Assembly (NCBI RefSeq): GCF_023053635.1 | Contig: NC_086172.1 | Location: forward strand, 126,145,681 to 126,209,680 | Reading direction: 5' to 3' | Length of the DNA stretch: 64,000 bases | DNA from: Elgaria multicarinata webbii | Lineage: Eukaryota > Chordata > Lepidosauria > Squamata > Anguidae | Shown here: positions 43,921-53,619 of the stretch, one piece after another | Layout: each line of letters opens with the position of its first letter | Position numbering within the stretch: the first letter of the stretch is position 1 | The notes under the pieces: model-generated | The model's input: only the letters and a program-made list of their open reading frames with translations | What the model was told of the DNA's origin: nothing | Databases searched by the model: none | Made by a program: the position numbers and the translations under genes

Positions 43921-44587
43921 GATGTATACAAATGCTACTCTCTACAAATAGCTCTGGTGGTGGACAAGCCACTATGGGCAACACCTTTCTATTTGACTAG
44001 TCGTAGACTTGACTAGAGTAAATCACCTGAGGTTGATCCATAATCCCTTTTATTCTTAGGGTAGGAGTGAATGTTCCAGGTCAGTTAGAACTCTAAAGGA
44101 GCTATCCAAGGTACAAAGCAGTCTGGATAGCTCATTTAGAGTTCTGACTGAAACCCAGAACAGATTCACTGCTCAGTAACATCAGAACCATCCTGGGTTA
44201 TTATGTTGTCTGCCGGGAATTTTTAAATTCATCGTGTCACATTTCTCAAAAATAATTATCTCTCATAACCTAGAGTCTGTAAAGTGGGTTATTTAACCCA
44301 TCTTGGGTTACGGTCAGGAACCCTGAGTTATTTTGCTCACTTACAGAGTCCCACAGCAAGAGTGATTCAAATTGCTGCAGCTGTTCTTTTCGTCACTGGC
44401 ATTCTCTGTTTCTGAGAACTGCCAGAGTAAATTCACAAAGTTTCATTAACGTCACTTGCATCCCAACTGGGGCGGAGGGGGGCTGTGTATGAAGTTTGGT
44501 CCTGACTCTGCCAGCTGTGTGTTTTTTTTTGCGGCACCCCTTTTTTAGTGCATACTGGGGGGGGGGGTTTGCTGCTGCATTGGTGCA
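43921..44587. other. Intergenic, no gene seen
   Basis: AT-rich sequence beyond the shared flank. A G run at about 44560 is the only feature. Confidence 0.35.
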
Positions 44588-44845
44588 AATGGTTGAAACC
44601 TTGCTGCTGCGACTTAGCAAAAGGGCAAAACTGCATTGCCACAAGATTAGAGAAGGTTAGAACACACTGCTGCTATATTGTCAATGGGTAAAAGAGTGCT
44701 GCTGTGGCAAGGTGAATGGTTAAAACCTCACTGGTGCGATGTGATGAAAGGGCAAAACAGTGCTGGAACAAGATTAGAGGTTAGAACAGGCTGCTGTTAA
44801 GTTGTCAATGGGGAAAAGAGTGCTGCTGCGATTTTGTCAATGAGT
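44588..44845. repeat. Two-copy tandem repeat, period about 127 bp
   Basis: Copies begin near 44588 and 44715 and share aatggtt(g)aaacct, aaagggcaaaac, acaagattagag and agagtgctgctg. Confidence 0.65.
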
Positions 44846-46007
44846 GAAACAGTGCCTCTGCTCGAGCGGGAGGACAGCAGCAGGATGGGGGCAGGGGCAG
44901 GGTCTAAAATCCCCCACTCCAAAAAATATCACACCAGCCCCTGTTTCACAGTCAAACTATATCAGAGAACCCAATTCACACAGCTCCCAACCATGGAACT
45001 GCACAACTCTGGAGCTAACACCATGTCACAGAACGGACTTAGCACAGTCCCTTTGCAACTCTGATGCTGCACAGCTCTGGAGCTAACACCACATCACAGA
45101 AGCCAATTAACAGAGTTCCAAAGTTAATTAATGCAGGAAGCGCATAGATGTCTCTAAGTGGGAATGCTAAAGGGCTGAATGCAGGAAGGGCCAGTCCGCA
45201 TTACAGCCAGGTCACAGGCACGCCCAACTTTTAATGTGGAAGCACGGGAACATTGCAGATCAAGCACCTAGGAGCTGCTTTAACTAAAAAGAATGGAGTA
45301 ATAGGACTCTCCGATACTGCAGCTTTTCCAGGCAGAAGCGGATGGTTGGGAGCACACTGGCCATGGCAACATGTGCCTCAATGGACCTCACAAAGCAGCC
45401 AAGCCACAGGAAAATCCTGTGAAGACAGCCCCTTAGTGAGAAGGGCTGGTTCCTCCACAGTGCTGCATACATTTTGGTATTTGTACTTTCAGCGCTTAAA
45501 CTCTGTGTTGTACCCAATGCAGTGGTGGCGTGGAGAGAAATGTTAGTTGTGTGTGCTTCACAGCTGAAGCAAAACACCTGGTAAGACCATTAAGTGCACG
45601 GTCTAAAATTGCGTCACTTCACTACTGGGTTTCTGCGAGAACAGGGTCGTGTTTGGGAGTTCAGCTACTGTTCAGAGTTTTCCATTTCAGATATGGAGGC
45701 TCATCCCATCTGATCTAGCAGGAGACCTTTCGGGGGTTTAGAAAATAGATAGGGTCAACATAGAGGGTTTCTTCCCCATGAATGAACCCAAGATTTTCAT
45801 AGACTGATGTACCTAGAAAACAAGTTCCATTAAAACCCCAGTGTTTAAAACAATAAAAATCATATAGACTCAAATGACTCTTTTGCATAATACTGCCCAT
45901 TATTAAGTGAGTACAGCTTGAACAGATTCTGCATTGTTCACATCTGTGAGTACATCTTAAATAGACTCTGCATTGTTTGCTTCTGTGATCAACTGTGGAC
46001 TATCTTC
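44846..46007. other. Intergenic, no gene seen
   Basis: It contains a short internal duplication (ctctggagctaacaccatgt / ctctggagctaacaccacat at about 45008 and 45073). Short frames here show no domains. The last 250 bp are the decayed 3' flank of pseudogene G. Confidence 0.4.
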
Positions 46008-47823
46008 CTAGTTGGATTCTGTGGGATGGTGTTTTGCCCTCAGAATTCTAAATTGATGTATCAGTTCAGTCCTGTAATACACAAACACGTGAACAGGAAG
46101 AGCTGAAAGAACAAATAAAATCCTTAAAATAGTAGCTGTTATAGCAGCTGCCTTCCTTGGGGAAGGAGGTCCACTGCCAATACTGCCACCATGGCCTTTG
46201 TTTAGACCAGCCTTCCTCAACCTGGGGCGCTCCAGATGTGTTGGACTGCATCTCCCAGTGGCTGGGGCATTCTGAGAGTTGTAGTCCAACAAATCTGGAG
46301 CGCCCCAGGTTGAGGAAGGCTGGTTTAGACAGTCGGGAAGGGCCGAGCCATAATCACAATGACAATGTTTGTGAGAGTTGCACATTCCCCGATTATGGCA
46401 CATTGTGACATCACAATCATAATTCAAGAGGGACACACTGAAGCAGTCCCCATCAATGCACATCTTGGAATCACATTTCTTGTAAACTCCATGTCTAAGG
46501 CCACAGTTGCCAAAGCGATCACCTTGGACATTCATTAGTCTGAAACAATTCTCGGAGGCAACTGTTGCTTTCTTGCCAAAGATCATTCTGCACTGCCCAC
46601 TGTGGGTAGTACAACGCCCATGATAACACCGTCACAGCATGGGGCACTTGTCTTGAACATAAACATCTTCAGGACACCACTCTGACGTCCCATTGCAGTA
46701 CTCAGGAAGAGCACAGATGCCAGCCTTCTCTCTGCAAACAGGTCCAGCTGGATGATACCAACACTTGGCACAGCACTGTCCAGAAGCACAAGTGGCACCT
46801 GAATGCAACATACAACTGGATTGGCAACAGGGATCTGATTCACATTGTGATTTTGAACCACAGTCCATTTTCTACTACTTTGTTGCCACAGTATTCAAAT
46901 TTATATATTTTATCAGGGTCTGGTGGAACTAACAAACAAGGAGCATTTCTTAAATTGAAATACTCCTCATAACTGCAATTGCTAAACTTATCAGTGGATC
47001 CCTGACATTTACCCATAATGCAATGTGTTCTAGCACAATGACAGTACGTTGAATCATGCTGCATCCCAAGATTATATGCTAGTTCATGGGAAAACGTGAC
47101 AGAAACAAACAGCAAACTGAGACTCATAAATTGTACAACAGCAGAAGCCCATCCTCAAGTGCACATTTTTCCTACATATGCTAATCCCAGCGGTGTTCCA
47201 AAATCCTTATATACAAACAAGTGGCCAGCATCATTCTCTAGACGTGTAACTAGCATGTCCTTTTTCCAAAAAGTAAAGGCTGAAAGTGTTTTATGTATGT
47301 TCTCCTCAATGTCTATGAAGTTATTTTCTATTCCAACCAGAAAACTCAATTGAAAGTGGCTCGAAGTACGAATTTGAGATATGGATGATAGCCAAAATTT
47401 GAAGAACAACAAGAGTTTCATTTCTGTCAAATTGGAGATATCGTTCATGCTCAACCACAATCGCAAGCTTTGCATACCTAGTGTGTGTCTACCACTTTTT
47501 TTCAGAAACACTTTTGGCTACTACATTCTCCAGGTTTTGGATCATGGCTTCTTGACGACGTTGCTCTTCCTCCGTTAGCCCACACCTCATGCACATTGCA
47601 CCTGGCTCTTCTTCCAAACAATACACCATATGTTGAAAGTTAGCAGATGTCTGGATAGGCTCAATTCCATAGCTCCCATTTTCAAATTGAAACACACCCC
47701 TGAGTCCCCCTGAGCAAGTGTTGAGGGTGACCAAAGATGAGGGCATTCCTTCTACAAAGCCATGGTACAAACAGTCATCCCTGATGAAAGGATAGTCCAC
47801 CTGGAGTCCCCCCTCCTTACTAT
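46008..47823 (-). pseudogene. ADAM copy G, ADAM20/21-like pseudogene
   Basis: The N-terminus, signal peptide and first third of the prodomain are missing: homology begins at about 47823 with DYPFIRDDCLYHGF and is replaced on the right by CpG-rich DNA. RCGLTEEEQRRQ is kept. The zinc motif has decayed to HELAYNLGMQHD, losing the second histidine. Frames shift between 47155-47511, 46840-47127, 46632-46868 and 46008-46586. About 60 residues of the cysteine-rich region are deleted between KKCDSK and MCIDGDC. A 115 bp hAT MITE interrupts the EGF/stalk region at 46208-46322. The membrane span and tail are still visible. By the kept empty-site sequence its closest relative in that region is H. Confidence 0.92.
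46208..46322. mobile_element. Palindromic hAT MITE inside ADAM pseudogene G
   Basis: A 115 bp near-perfect palindrome beginning CAGCCTTCCTCAACCTGGGG and ending with its complement, AGGTTGAGGAAGGCTG. It is flanked by identical octamers GTTTAGAC at 46200-46207 and 46323-46330. ADAM H carries one GTTTAGAC followed by the same AGTCGGGA at this point, which is the empty site. Confidence 0.92.
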
Positions 47824-47984
47824 AGGAGAGTGGAGAGTTAGTTCTCGGAGTTTTATTGACCCTCCCTCATGCTGCTGGTGCCACCGCCGTTCCCCAACTT
47901 CTACATTCGTTGGGGCTCCACTGCTTGCTGGTCTTCTGCTGGCTGGGCTTCTCAGCTGCAGTCTTCACTTCCCCTGCTTCCTCC

Positions 47985-48425
47985 TTCTCCACCTGCAGCA
48001 AATCTACACAGAGCTGTCGGGGCGCCCTGAAGGCGTTTGCGTGCGCCTCCAGGGCGCCCCGAAACTCCTAGTGTAGATGCTGATCTTCAGGCTAGAAGAG
48101 ACGGAGGCGGAGGCGGCCCCGCATCGCCCCTCGCTGGGACGGGGCGAAAAGTTTCCAGCTTCTCCGGCCGCGTCCTTGCCGCTGCTCACCTCCACCATCG
48201 TAATTCTGTCTTTGCCTCCCCCAGCGCCCCCCCCCCGGAGAAAGAGCCACCCGGGTCGGAGAGCTCGGCGGAAGAAGAACTCCTCTAAAGTCAGCTGAGC
48301 CTCACAGACTGAAGTCAGCACGGGCAAAGGCACCAGCCAACCCACGAGGCTCTGCTCTTCTGTGCGCCAGGCAGAAGAGGGCGGGAATTGCCTACAGCTG
48401 CTCTGTTCATGGCCCCGCCCCAGCT
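47985..48425. promoter_or_regulatory. CpG-rich island-like region next to truncated ADAM G
   Basis: Dense CG dinucleotides, GC boxes (ggccccgcccc near 48412) and an open minus-strand frame starting MVEVSSGKDAAGEAGNFSP near 48200. It may be a promoter with a first exon of a gene I cannot identify, or a GC-rich repeat. It abuts the break at which ADAM G lost its 5' end. Confidence 0.4.
48003..48078. repeat. Long GC-rich palindrome
   Basis: ATCTACAC at the left end pairs with GTGTAGAT at the right; inner arms CGGGGCGCCCTGAAGGCG and CGCCTCCAGGGCGCCCCG are complementary. It could form a strong hairpin or be a tiny MITE. Confidence 0.7.
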
Positions 48426-48749
48426 GAGCTAATCTCCTTTCTTGATCTGTGCATAATTCTTTTCAGGTCGGATCAGGGCCCTAGAAGCTAAGGCAATTGG
48501 CTGGTTTTGTTGTAACAGATACGTTCCTAAGCCATCTTTAGATGCACCAACCTGCATTTTCAACTGTTGAGTGGGGGTCATAATAGCATAACACTGGAGC
48601 GGAAGTAATGGCTTGCTTGAATTTGTTTACAGCTGCTTGCTGTTCCAGACCCAATTATCACACAATATTTTTGCACAGCTGTTTTGCTAATTAATTAAGG
48701 TTCGGTTTTCAGAAGCAATTACAACACAAGTGGTTAAAAGTCCAGACCT

Positions 48750-49525
48750 AAAAGACTCAGTAATAGGCTGGATGAGGGCCAATAAACTGAAACTGAATCC
48801 AGCCAAGATGGAAGCCCTGTGGGTGAGTGGTTCCTGAATCCGGGAGATAGGCTCAATGCCTGTTCTGGATGGGGTTGCACTCCCTCTGAAAGATCAGGTT
48901 CATAGTTTGGGGGTACTGTTAAATTTATCTCTGTTGCTGGAGGCTCAAGTGGCCGCCGCGGCTCGGAGTGCCTTTTACCAGTTTTGGCTGGTTCGCCAAC
49001 TACGGCCTCTCCTGGACAGGAATAGCTTGGCCACGGTGGTACAGGGATTGGTAACGTCAAGGTTGGATTACTGCAACGCACTCTATGTGGGGCTGCCCTT
49101 GAAGCTGCTCCGGAAGCGGGAGCTAGTGCAGAATGCTGCAGCTTGGTTGTTGTCTGGAGCTGCCCCTTTCCAGCATGTAACTCCTCTGTTGAGGGAACTG
49201 CACTGGCTGCCTATTCGCTACAGGGCCAAGTTTAAGGTTCTTGTACTTGTGTACAAAGCCCTAAACAACTTGGGACCAGGATACCTGAGAGAACGCCTTT
49301 TCCCTTACCAACCTGCCCGGTCACTGAGGTCATCCGAGGGCCTGCTCCTGGTGGTTCCACCTAGATCCATCCCCTGATTGGAGTCCACCAGGGGAAGAGC
49401 CTTCAGAGTGGTAGTAGCCCCCCTTCTATGGAATTCCCTGCCTCTGGAGGTCAGGCAGGCGCCAACTTTGTATTACTTTCAGCGCCTCCTGAAAACGTCA
49501 TTATTCCAGGAAGGCTTTCTTTAAT
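48750..49525 (+). mobile_element. L2/CR1-group LINE, 5'-truncated
   Basis: Codes for the C-terminal part of the reverse transcriptase: NKLKLNPAKMEALWVSGS, PLKDQVHSLGVLLN, TSRLDYCNALYVGLPLK, LHWLPIRYRAKFKVLVLVYK. It contains stops. It is a different, more diverged copy than those at 22 and 30 kb. Confidence 0.82.
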
Positions 49526-49544
49526 GACCAGCCATGGTTTACTG

Positions 49545-49712
49545 TGCAAAAGGAAGAGGGGCCGACCGAGGGCAAGATGGATGGATGATATTCTGGAGGT
49601 GACAGACTTGACCTTGGGGAGCTAGGGGTGGCGACAGCCGACAGAAAGCTCTGGCGTGGGCTGGTCCATGAAGTCACGAAGAGTCAGAAACAACTGAACA
49701 AATAAACAACAA
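49545..49712 (+). mobile_element. RTE-BovB 3' end
   Basis: Starts aaaggaagaggggccgaccg and runs through gggctggtccatgaagtcac to an AATAAACAAC tail. It is the same 3' end as the long copy at 53620-56590. Severely 5'-truncated. Confidence 0.85.
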
Positions 49713-51122
49713 AACAACTAAAAGTTTAAAACTTAAATTACAATATAAATGTACCTACTTTATGTGTGTATTCGGTAGTGCACAGGGTTTTTGGAAATTT
49801 TAAGTGGAATTTCCTTTAAAAATATATATTTATTTCGAAGCATTCTGGATTGCCTCTTCATTCAAGGAGTTTTCAGGTGGTGCACAATAGAAACACAAAG
49901 ATTAAATGCATTAAAATCCCTAAATTATATTTTAAAACTGTCAATTAATCATAAAAACAGAGAGTTTCATTAACTCTTAAAGTCTTGGGGGAAGAGTATT
50001 GTCTTCAGAAGTCATATATGTGACATTAAGGAAGAGACTACTTTTATCTTACTGGGAGGGTAGTCCAAAACTTGGGTTCTGCAAGCTCTGTTTCTCCAGG
50101 AAGTGGGACATGCAACAAGGCCTCAGTTAATGAGCAAAACTTTCAGGTACAGTCATACGGGAGGTGGAGGAGCTGTGTGACCTGAATGCATGTGAATGGA
50201 TTACCAGGAAAATAGATTCAATTGCCTTGGTCAATTAGGGAAACAGCAGGGAAGCCGCTGTAGCAAACTCTAGGTCAACCTTTTTTTCTCCCTTGGTTAA
50301 ATTAGGTTAGCCTGGCGAGGGGGGGGGGGGGCAGAAGATGAAGACTCTCAGGCACGTACATAGGCTGTGCGCATGCTCACTTAGGAGTGCATATAATGCA
50401 TCAATCCTTTGCTTGCGCTTGCTTGGCATGTGCACAAAGGATCAAACCCATTCATGGTTACTTTAAATACAAAACAGACCCCAGATTTTGACATTTTAAA
50501 TTCAGTGTGGCCTGTATTAGCATTTGTCCTTTCAGGGCTTAAACTTACACCTATTAAGGATGTGTGTGAGTGAGTGTATTCCTTGCACATCCTTTTAGGC
50601 TATGATTTGAATGTTAATATTTTTGGTAATAAAGTTATCAGCATCATTTCTGCAGGACACCTGCTAGAATAGTGTGACTTCACTACAAAGCCTAACGATG
50701 TGTTCCAATTACACTCAGGAACAGAATCTCAGTTATTCAAAAAATACTGAAGTTTACCTCACTCTTTTCATAGCAATAGGGTCATGTTTGAAATAGGGTT
50801 TTCAATCAGGGCCTGAAATCTTAAATTTCAGGGGATGGGATACAGGGCCAGGGCCATGTCACAAAGTGGGGGAGGGGTGGCAATCATTGTGGTGAGATAG
50901 AGAAATTCTTGTGAATTGAATTATAAAGGCAGACAGAACATGACAAGGCGTGTGTCTGTGTGTGTGTGTACGTGCGCATGAAATGACAAATTTCCTGTGA
51001 GATAAATAAAAATGACTTTTTACACAACGTTAATGGAAAGCTTACAGCATTTAATATATAAATATATTTACACTATATTACCCATTATTTTCTCAATACG
51101 TTTTTGATATTCTGTACATTCT
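49713..51122. other. Intergenic, no gene seen
   Basis: AT-rich sequence with a G run at about 50321 and a (TG)n tract at about 50951-50970. No gene or clear repeat family. Confidence 0.4.
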
Positions 51123-53306
51123 TCATTCTGTGTTTCTTTCCTCTGTTGATTTTGTTGGATGGATACTTGAACTCATTCTTCTAAACTTCTGCTTCAACAC
51201 AGTCCTGTAATATAGACCCAGGCCAAGACCAACAGTGGCAGCAGAAAGGAGGAAAACAACTCCTACTGTGGTTCTTATAAAGGCACCTCTCCTGTTTTCT
51301 GGAGCAGGTCCACTGTCAAGGCTGCCACCATACCCTTTGTTTAGACAGTCGGGAGGCGCCCAGCCATAATCACAATGGCAATGTTTGAGGTTGTTGCATG
51401 TTCCCCGATTATAGCACATTGTGATATTACAATCGTACTTCAATAAGGACACATTTCTGCATTGCCTATCCATACACATCATGTCAGTGCCACAAGGAGT
51501 GCCATCTCTCACGGCACCAATATCAGTTGTCTTTGTCCCACTGTGGTAGTCAGTGCCCCAGCATTCATCATTGCCAACCTTTGAATGAATTATGGTGATG
51601 TGTTCCTCCAAAGAAGGCAAGTCATCAATATTATCACACTGGATTCTGCCACACAAATAACTGTTGGGATCACATTTCCTGTAAGCTCCATGCTTAAGTC
51701 CACAGTTGCCAAATCGATCACCTTGAGCATTCATTGCTCTGAAACAACTCTCTGAAGTAACAGTTGCTTGGTTGCCAAAGATCGCTTTGCACTGCCCACT
51801 GTGAGTACTACAATGCCCATGATAACAGTATGCTCCATCACTGCAGGGGGCACCATCTTGCATATAAACATCTTCAGGACATCTCTCTGAAGTCCCATTG
51901 CAGTACTCAGGAAGATCACAGATGCTAGTTTTCTGTCTGCAAATGGATCGAGCTGGAAGATATTGACAATTGGTGCAGCAAAGTCCAAATGCACAAGCGG
52001 CACCTGAACGCAACGTGCAATTGGATTGGCAACAGGGATCCGAGGCACATTCAGCTTTTGAGCCACAGTCACATTGCTCACCAATTTCCACTACTTTGTT
52101 TCCACAATATTTGAAGTTATACATTTTGTCAGGGTCTGGTGGAATTAACAAGCAACGAGTGTTCCTATGTTTGAAATAATCAGAATAACTGCAATTGCTA
52201 AACTTATCAGTATGTTTCATATATTCAGCCATGATACAGAACTTTCGATCACAATGACAGTGTTTTGTATCATGCATCATCCCAAGATTATGACCTAGTT
52301 CATGGACAAACGTGACAGAATACAGGAATAAATTGTCAGTTCCAGATGATATAACGCTAGATCCCGCCTGGGGAGTACAAATTGTTCCTATAAATGATAA
52401 TCCAAGTAAACCTCCATAATTCTTTGTAAAAAATAAGTGGCCGGCATCATTCTGTAGACGTTTATTTAGTGTGTTTCTTCTCCAAGAATTAAAATTCCGA
52501 AGTACACCATTAATTGTGTCAGTAATGTTTATGAGATTCTTTTCTGACCAGATCTCCAGGCCAGCTATAGACACCAGAACAGAAAGTGGCTCATAAAATG
52601 AATTTCCAGTATGGATGACATCCAGAACATTGAGTATCACACGAGTTTCATTTTTGTCAAACTTCAAATATCGCTGATGATCTACCACTACTGCAATCTT
52701 GACGTACCTCGTGTGTGACCACCATTCTCCTCTGGAAACCCTTTTGGCTACTACATTCTCTGCGTTCTGGATCATAGCCTTCTGACGACTTTGCTCTTCC
52801 TCCGTTAGTCCACACCTCATGTGCACCGCACCTTTCTCTTCTTCCAACCGATACACCACATGCTGAAAGGTAGTAGATGCCCGGACAGGTTCAATTTCAT
52901 AGCTCCCATTTTCTAATCGAAAGAGACCCCTGAGTCCCCCTGAGCAAGTGCTGAGGGTGACTAAAGATGAGGGTGTTCCTTCTACAAAGCCACGGTAGAA
53001 ACAGTCATCCGGGATGAATGGATAGTCTGTGTGGAGTTCCCCCTTTTTACTATAGGTGAAGACAGGGAAGTGTTTAGGGATTAATCCCTTCTTCTGCCTG
53101 AGGTGCACCATGTGGCCCTTCCCCTCAATGTGTACCAGATAGGTGACATCCTGGGACTCCTGTTGTCCATACCTGGGGGTCAGTTTCCTTGGGATGGTCA
53201 CTTCATAAGAGACATACCTAAACCCCTGGGGTGGTATCTGACTTGCAGTCCCATTCAGCCAATTCCATAAGATCAGCACCAGCAGCCAGTCAGAAATGTT
53301 CCCCAT
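51123..53306 (-). CDS. ADAM copy H, ADAM20/21-like membrane metalloprotease
   Basis: Single-exon ADAM, 727 residues from the ATG in GGAAGATGG, which aligns with the starts of the other copies and gives a signal peptide MGNISDWLLVLILWNWLNG. An in-frame ATG at 53399 would prefix a second hydrophobic stretch (MDTTPLLLCLMGSLLLILL), but that ATG lies inside the promoter half site. Domains: prodomain with Cys165, RVSR at about 189-192 before the protease domain (a minimal convertase site absent in the other copies), HELGHNLGMMHD from 335, Met-turn CIMAE, disintegrin loop CRQKTSICDLPEYC, cysteine-rich, EGF-like, membrane span (VGVVFLLSAATVGLGLGLYY) and a basic tail. All catalytic residues are present. 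It is the most diverged intact copy and sits at the array edge. Confidence 0.93.
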   Translation of the reverse strand: MGNISDWLLVLILWNWLNGTASQIPPQGFRYVSYEVTIPRKLTPRYGQQESQDVTYLVHIEGKGHMVHLRQKKGLIPKHFPVFTYSKKGELHTDYPFIPDDCFYRGFVEGTPSSLVTLSTCSGGLRGLFRLENGSYEIEPVRASTTFQHVVYRLEEEKGAVHMRCGLTEEEQSRQKAMIQNAENVVAKRVSRGEWWSHTRYVKIAVVVDHQRYLKFDKNETRVILNVLDVIHTGNSFYEPLSVLVSIAGLEIWSEKNLINITDTINGVLRNFNSWRRNTLNKRLQNDAGHLFFTKNYGGLLGLSFIGTICTPQAGSSVISSGTDNLFLYSVTFVHELGHNLGMMHDTKHCHCDRKFCIMAEYMKHTDKFSNCSYSDYFKHRNTRCLLIPPDPDKMYNFKYCGNKVVEIGEQCDCGSKAECASDPCCQSNCTLRSGAACAFGLCCTNCQYLPARSICRQKTSICDLPEYCNGTSERCPEDVYMQDGAPCSDGAYCYHGHCSTHSGQCKAIFGNQATVTSESCFRAMNAQGDRFGNCGLKHGAYRKCDPNSYLCGRIQCDNIDDLPSLEEHITIIHSKVGNDECWGTDYHSGTKTTDIGAVRDGTPCGTDMMCMDRQCRNVSLLKYDCNITMCYNRGTCNNLKHCHCDYGWAPPDCLNKGYGGSLDSGPAPENRRGAFIRTTVGVVFLLSAATVGLGLGLYYRTVLKQKFRRMSSSIHPTKSTEERNTE

Positions 53307-53392
53307 CTTCCTTGACAAGGGAAACTTCCTGCAGCAGGCATAAAGAAGGATTAGAAGGAGGCTGCCCATGAGACAGAGAAGGAGGGGGGTTG

Positions 53393-53465
53393 TGTCCATG
53401 GCAACAGTCAATAGAATTGTCTTTAGAATATGGGTGGAGCTTGGAGGGTAAAGGATGAAAAAGAA
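53393..53465 (-). promoter_or_regulatory. Conserved ADAM promoter module, copy H
   Basis: GTGTCC-AT-GGCAAC on the plus strand (53392-53405) is one mismatch from the RFX X-box consensus and lies about 94 bp upstream of the preferred ATG. The adjoining box reads tgtctttagaatatgggtgg then agcttgg. Confidence 0.6.
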
Positions 53466-53619
53466 TGAAAGAATAATGGCAGAAGAATAGGAAGGAAAAG
53501 ATGGCTGAAATGTGGTTGCTGAAAGGGCTACAGGAAGAAAAGGCAGATGTGCAGATAATGTGAGGATGAAAGATCAGTAAAACAAAAGATACAAAAATAA
53601 GATAATTGCTCAACCAGAT

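Noticed and set aside
45253-45546. 97-residue plus-strand ORF upstream of pseudogene G
   Set aside because: No recognisable motif, an overlapping ORF of the same length on the other strand, and no promoter or splice evidence.
5748-53306. ADAM genes as snake-venom-type metalloproteinases
   Set aside because: All intact copies have a membrane span and tail, are intronless, sit beside SYNJ2BP and match the ADAM20/21 type. Venom metalloproteinases derive from the multi-exon ADAM28 lineage and are secreted.
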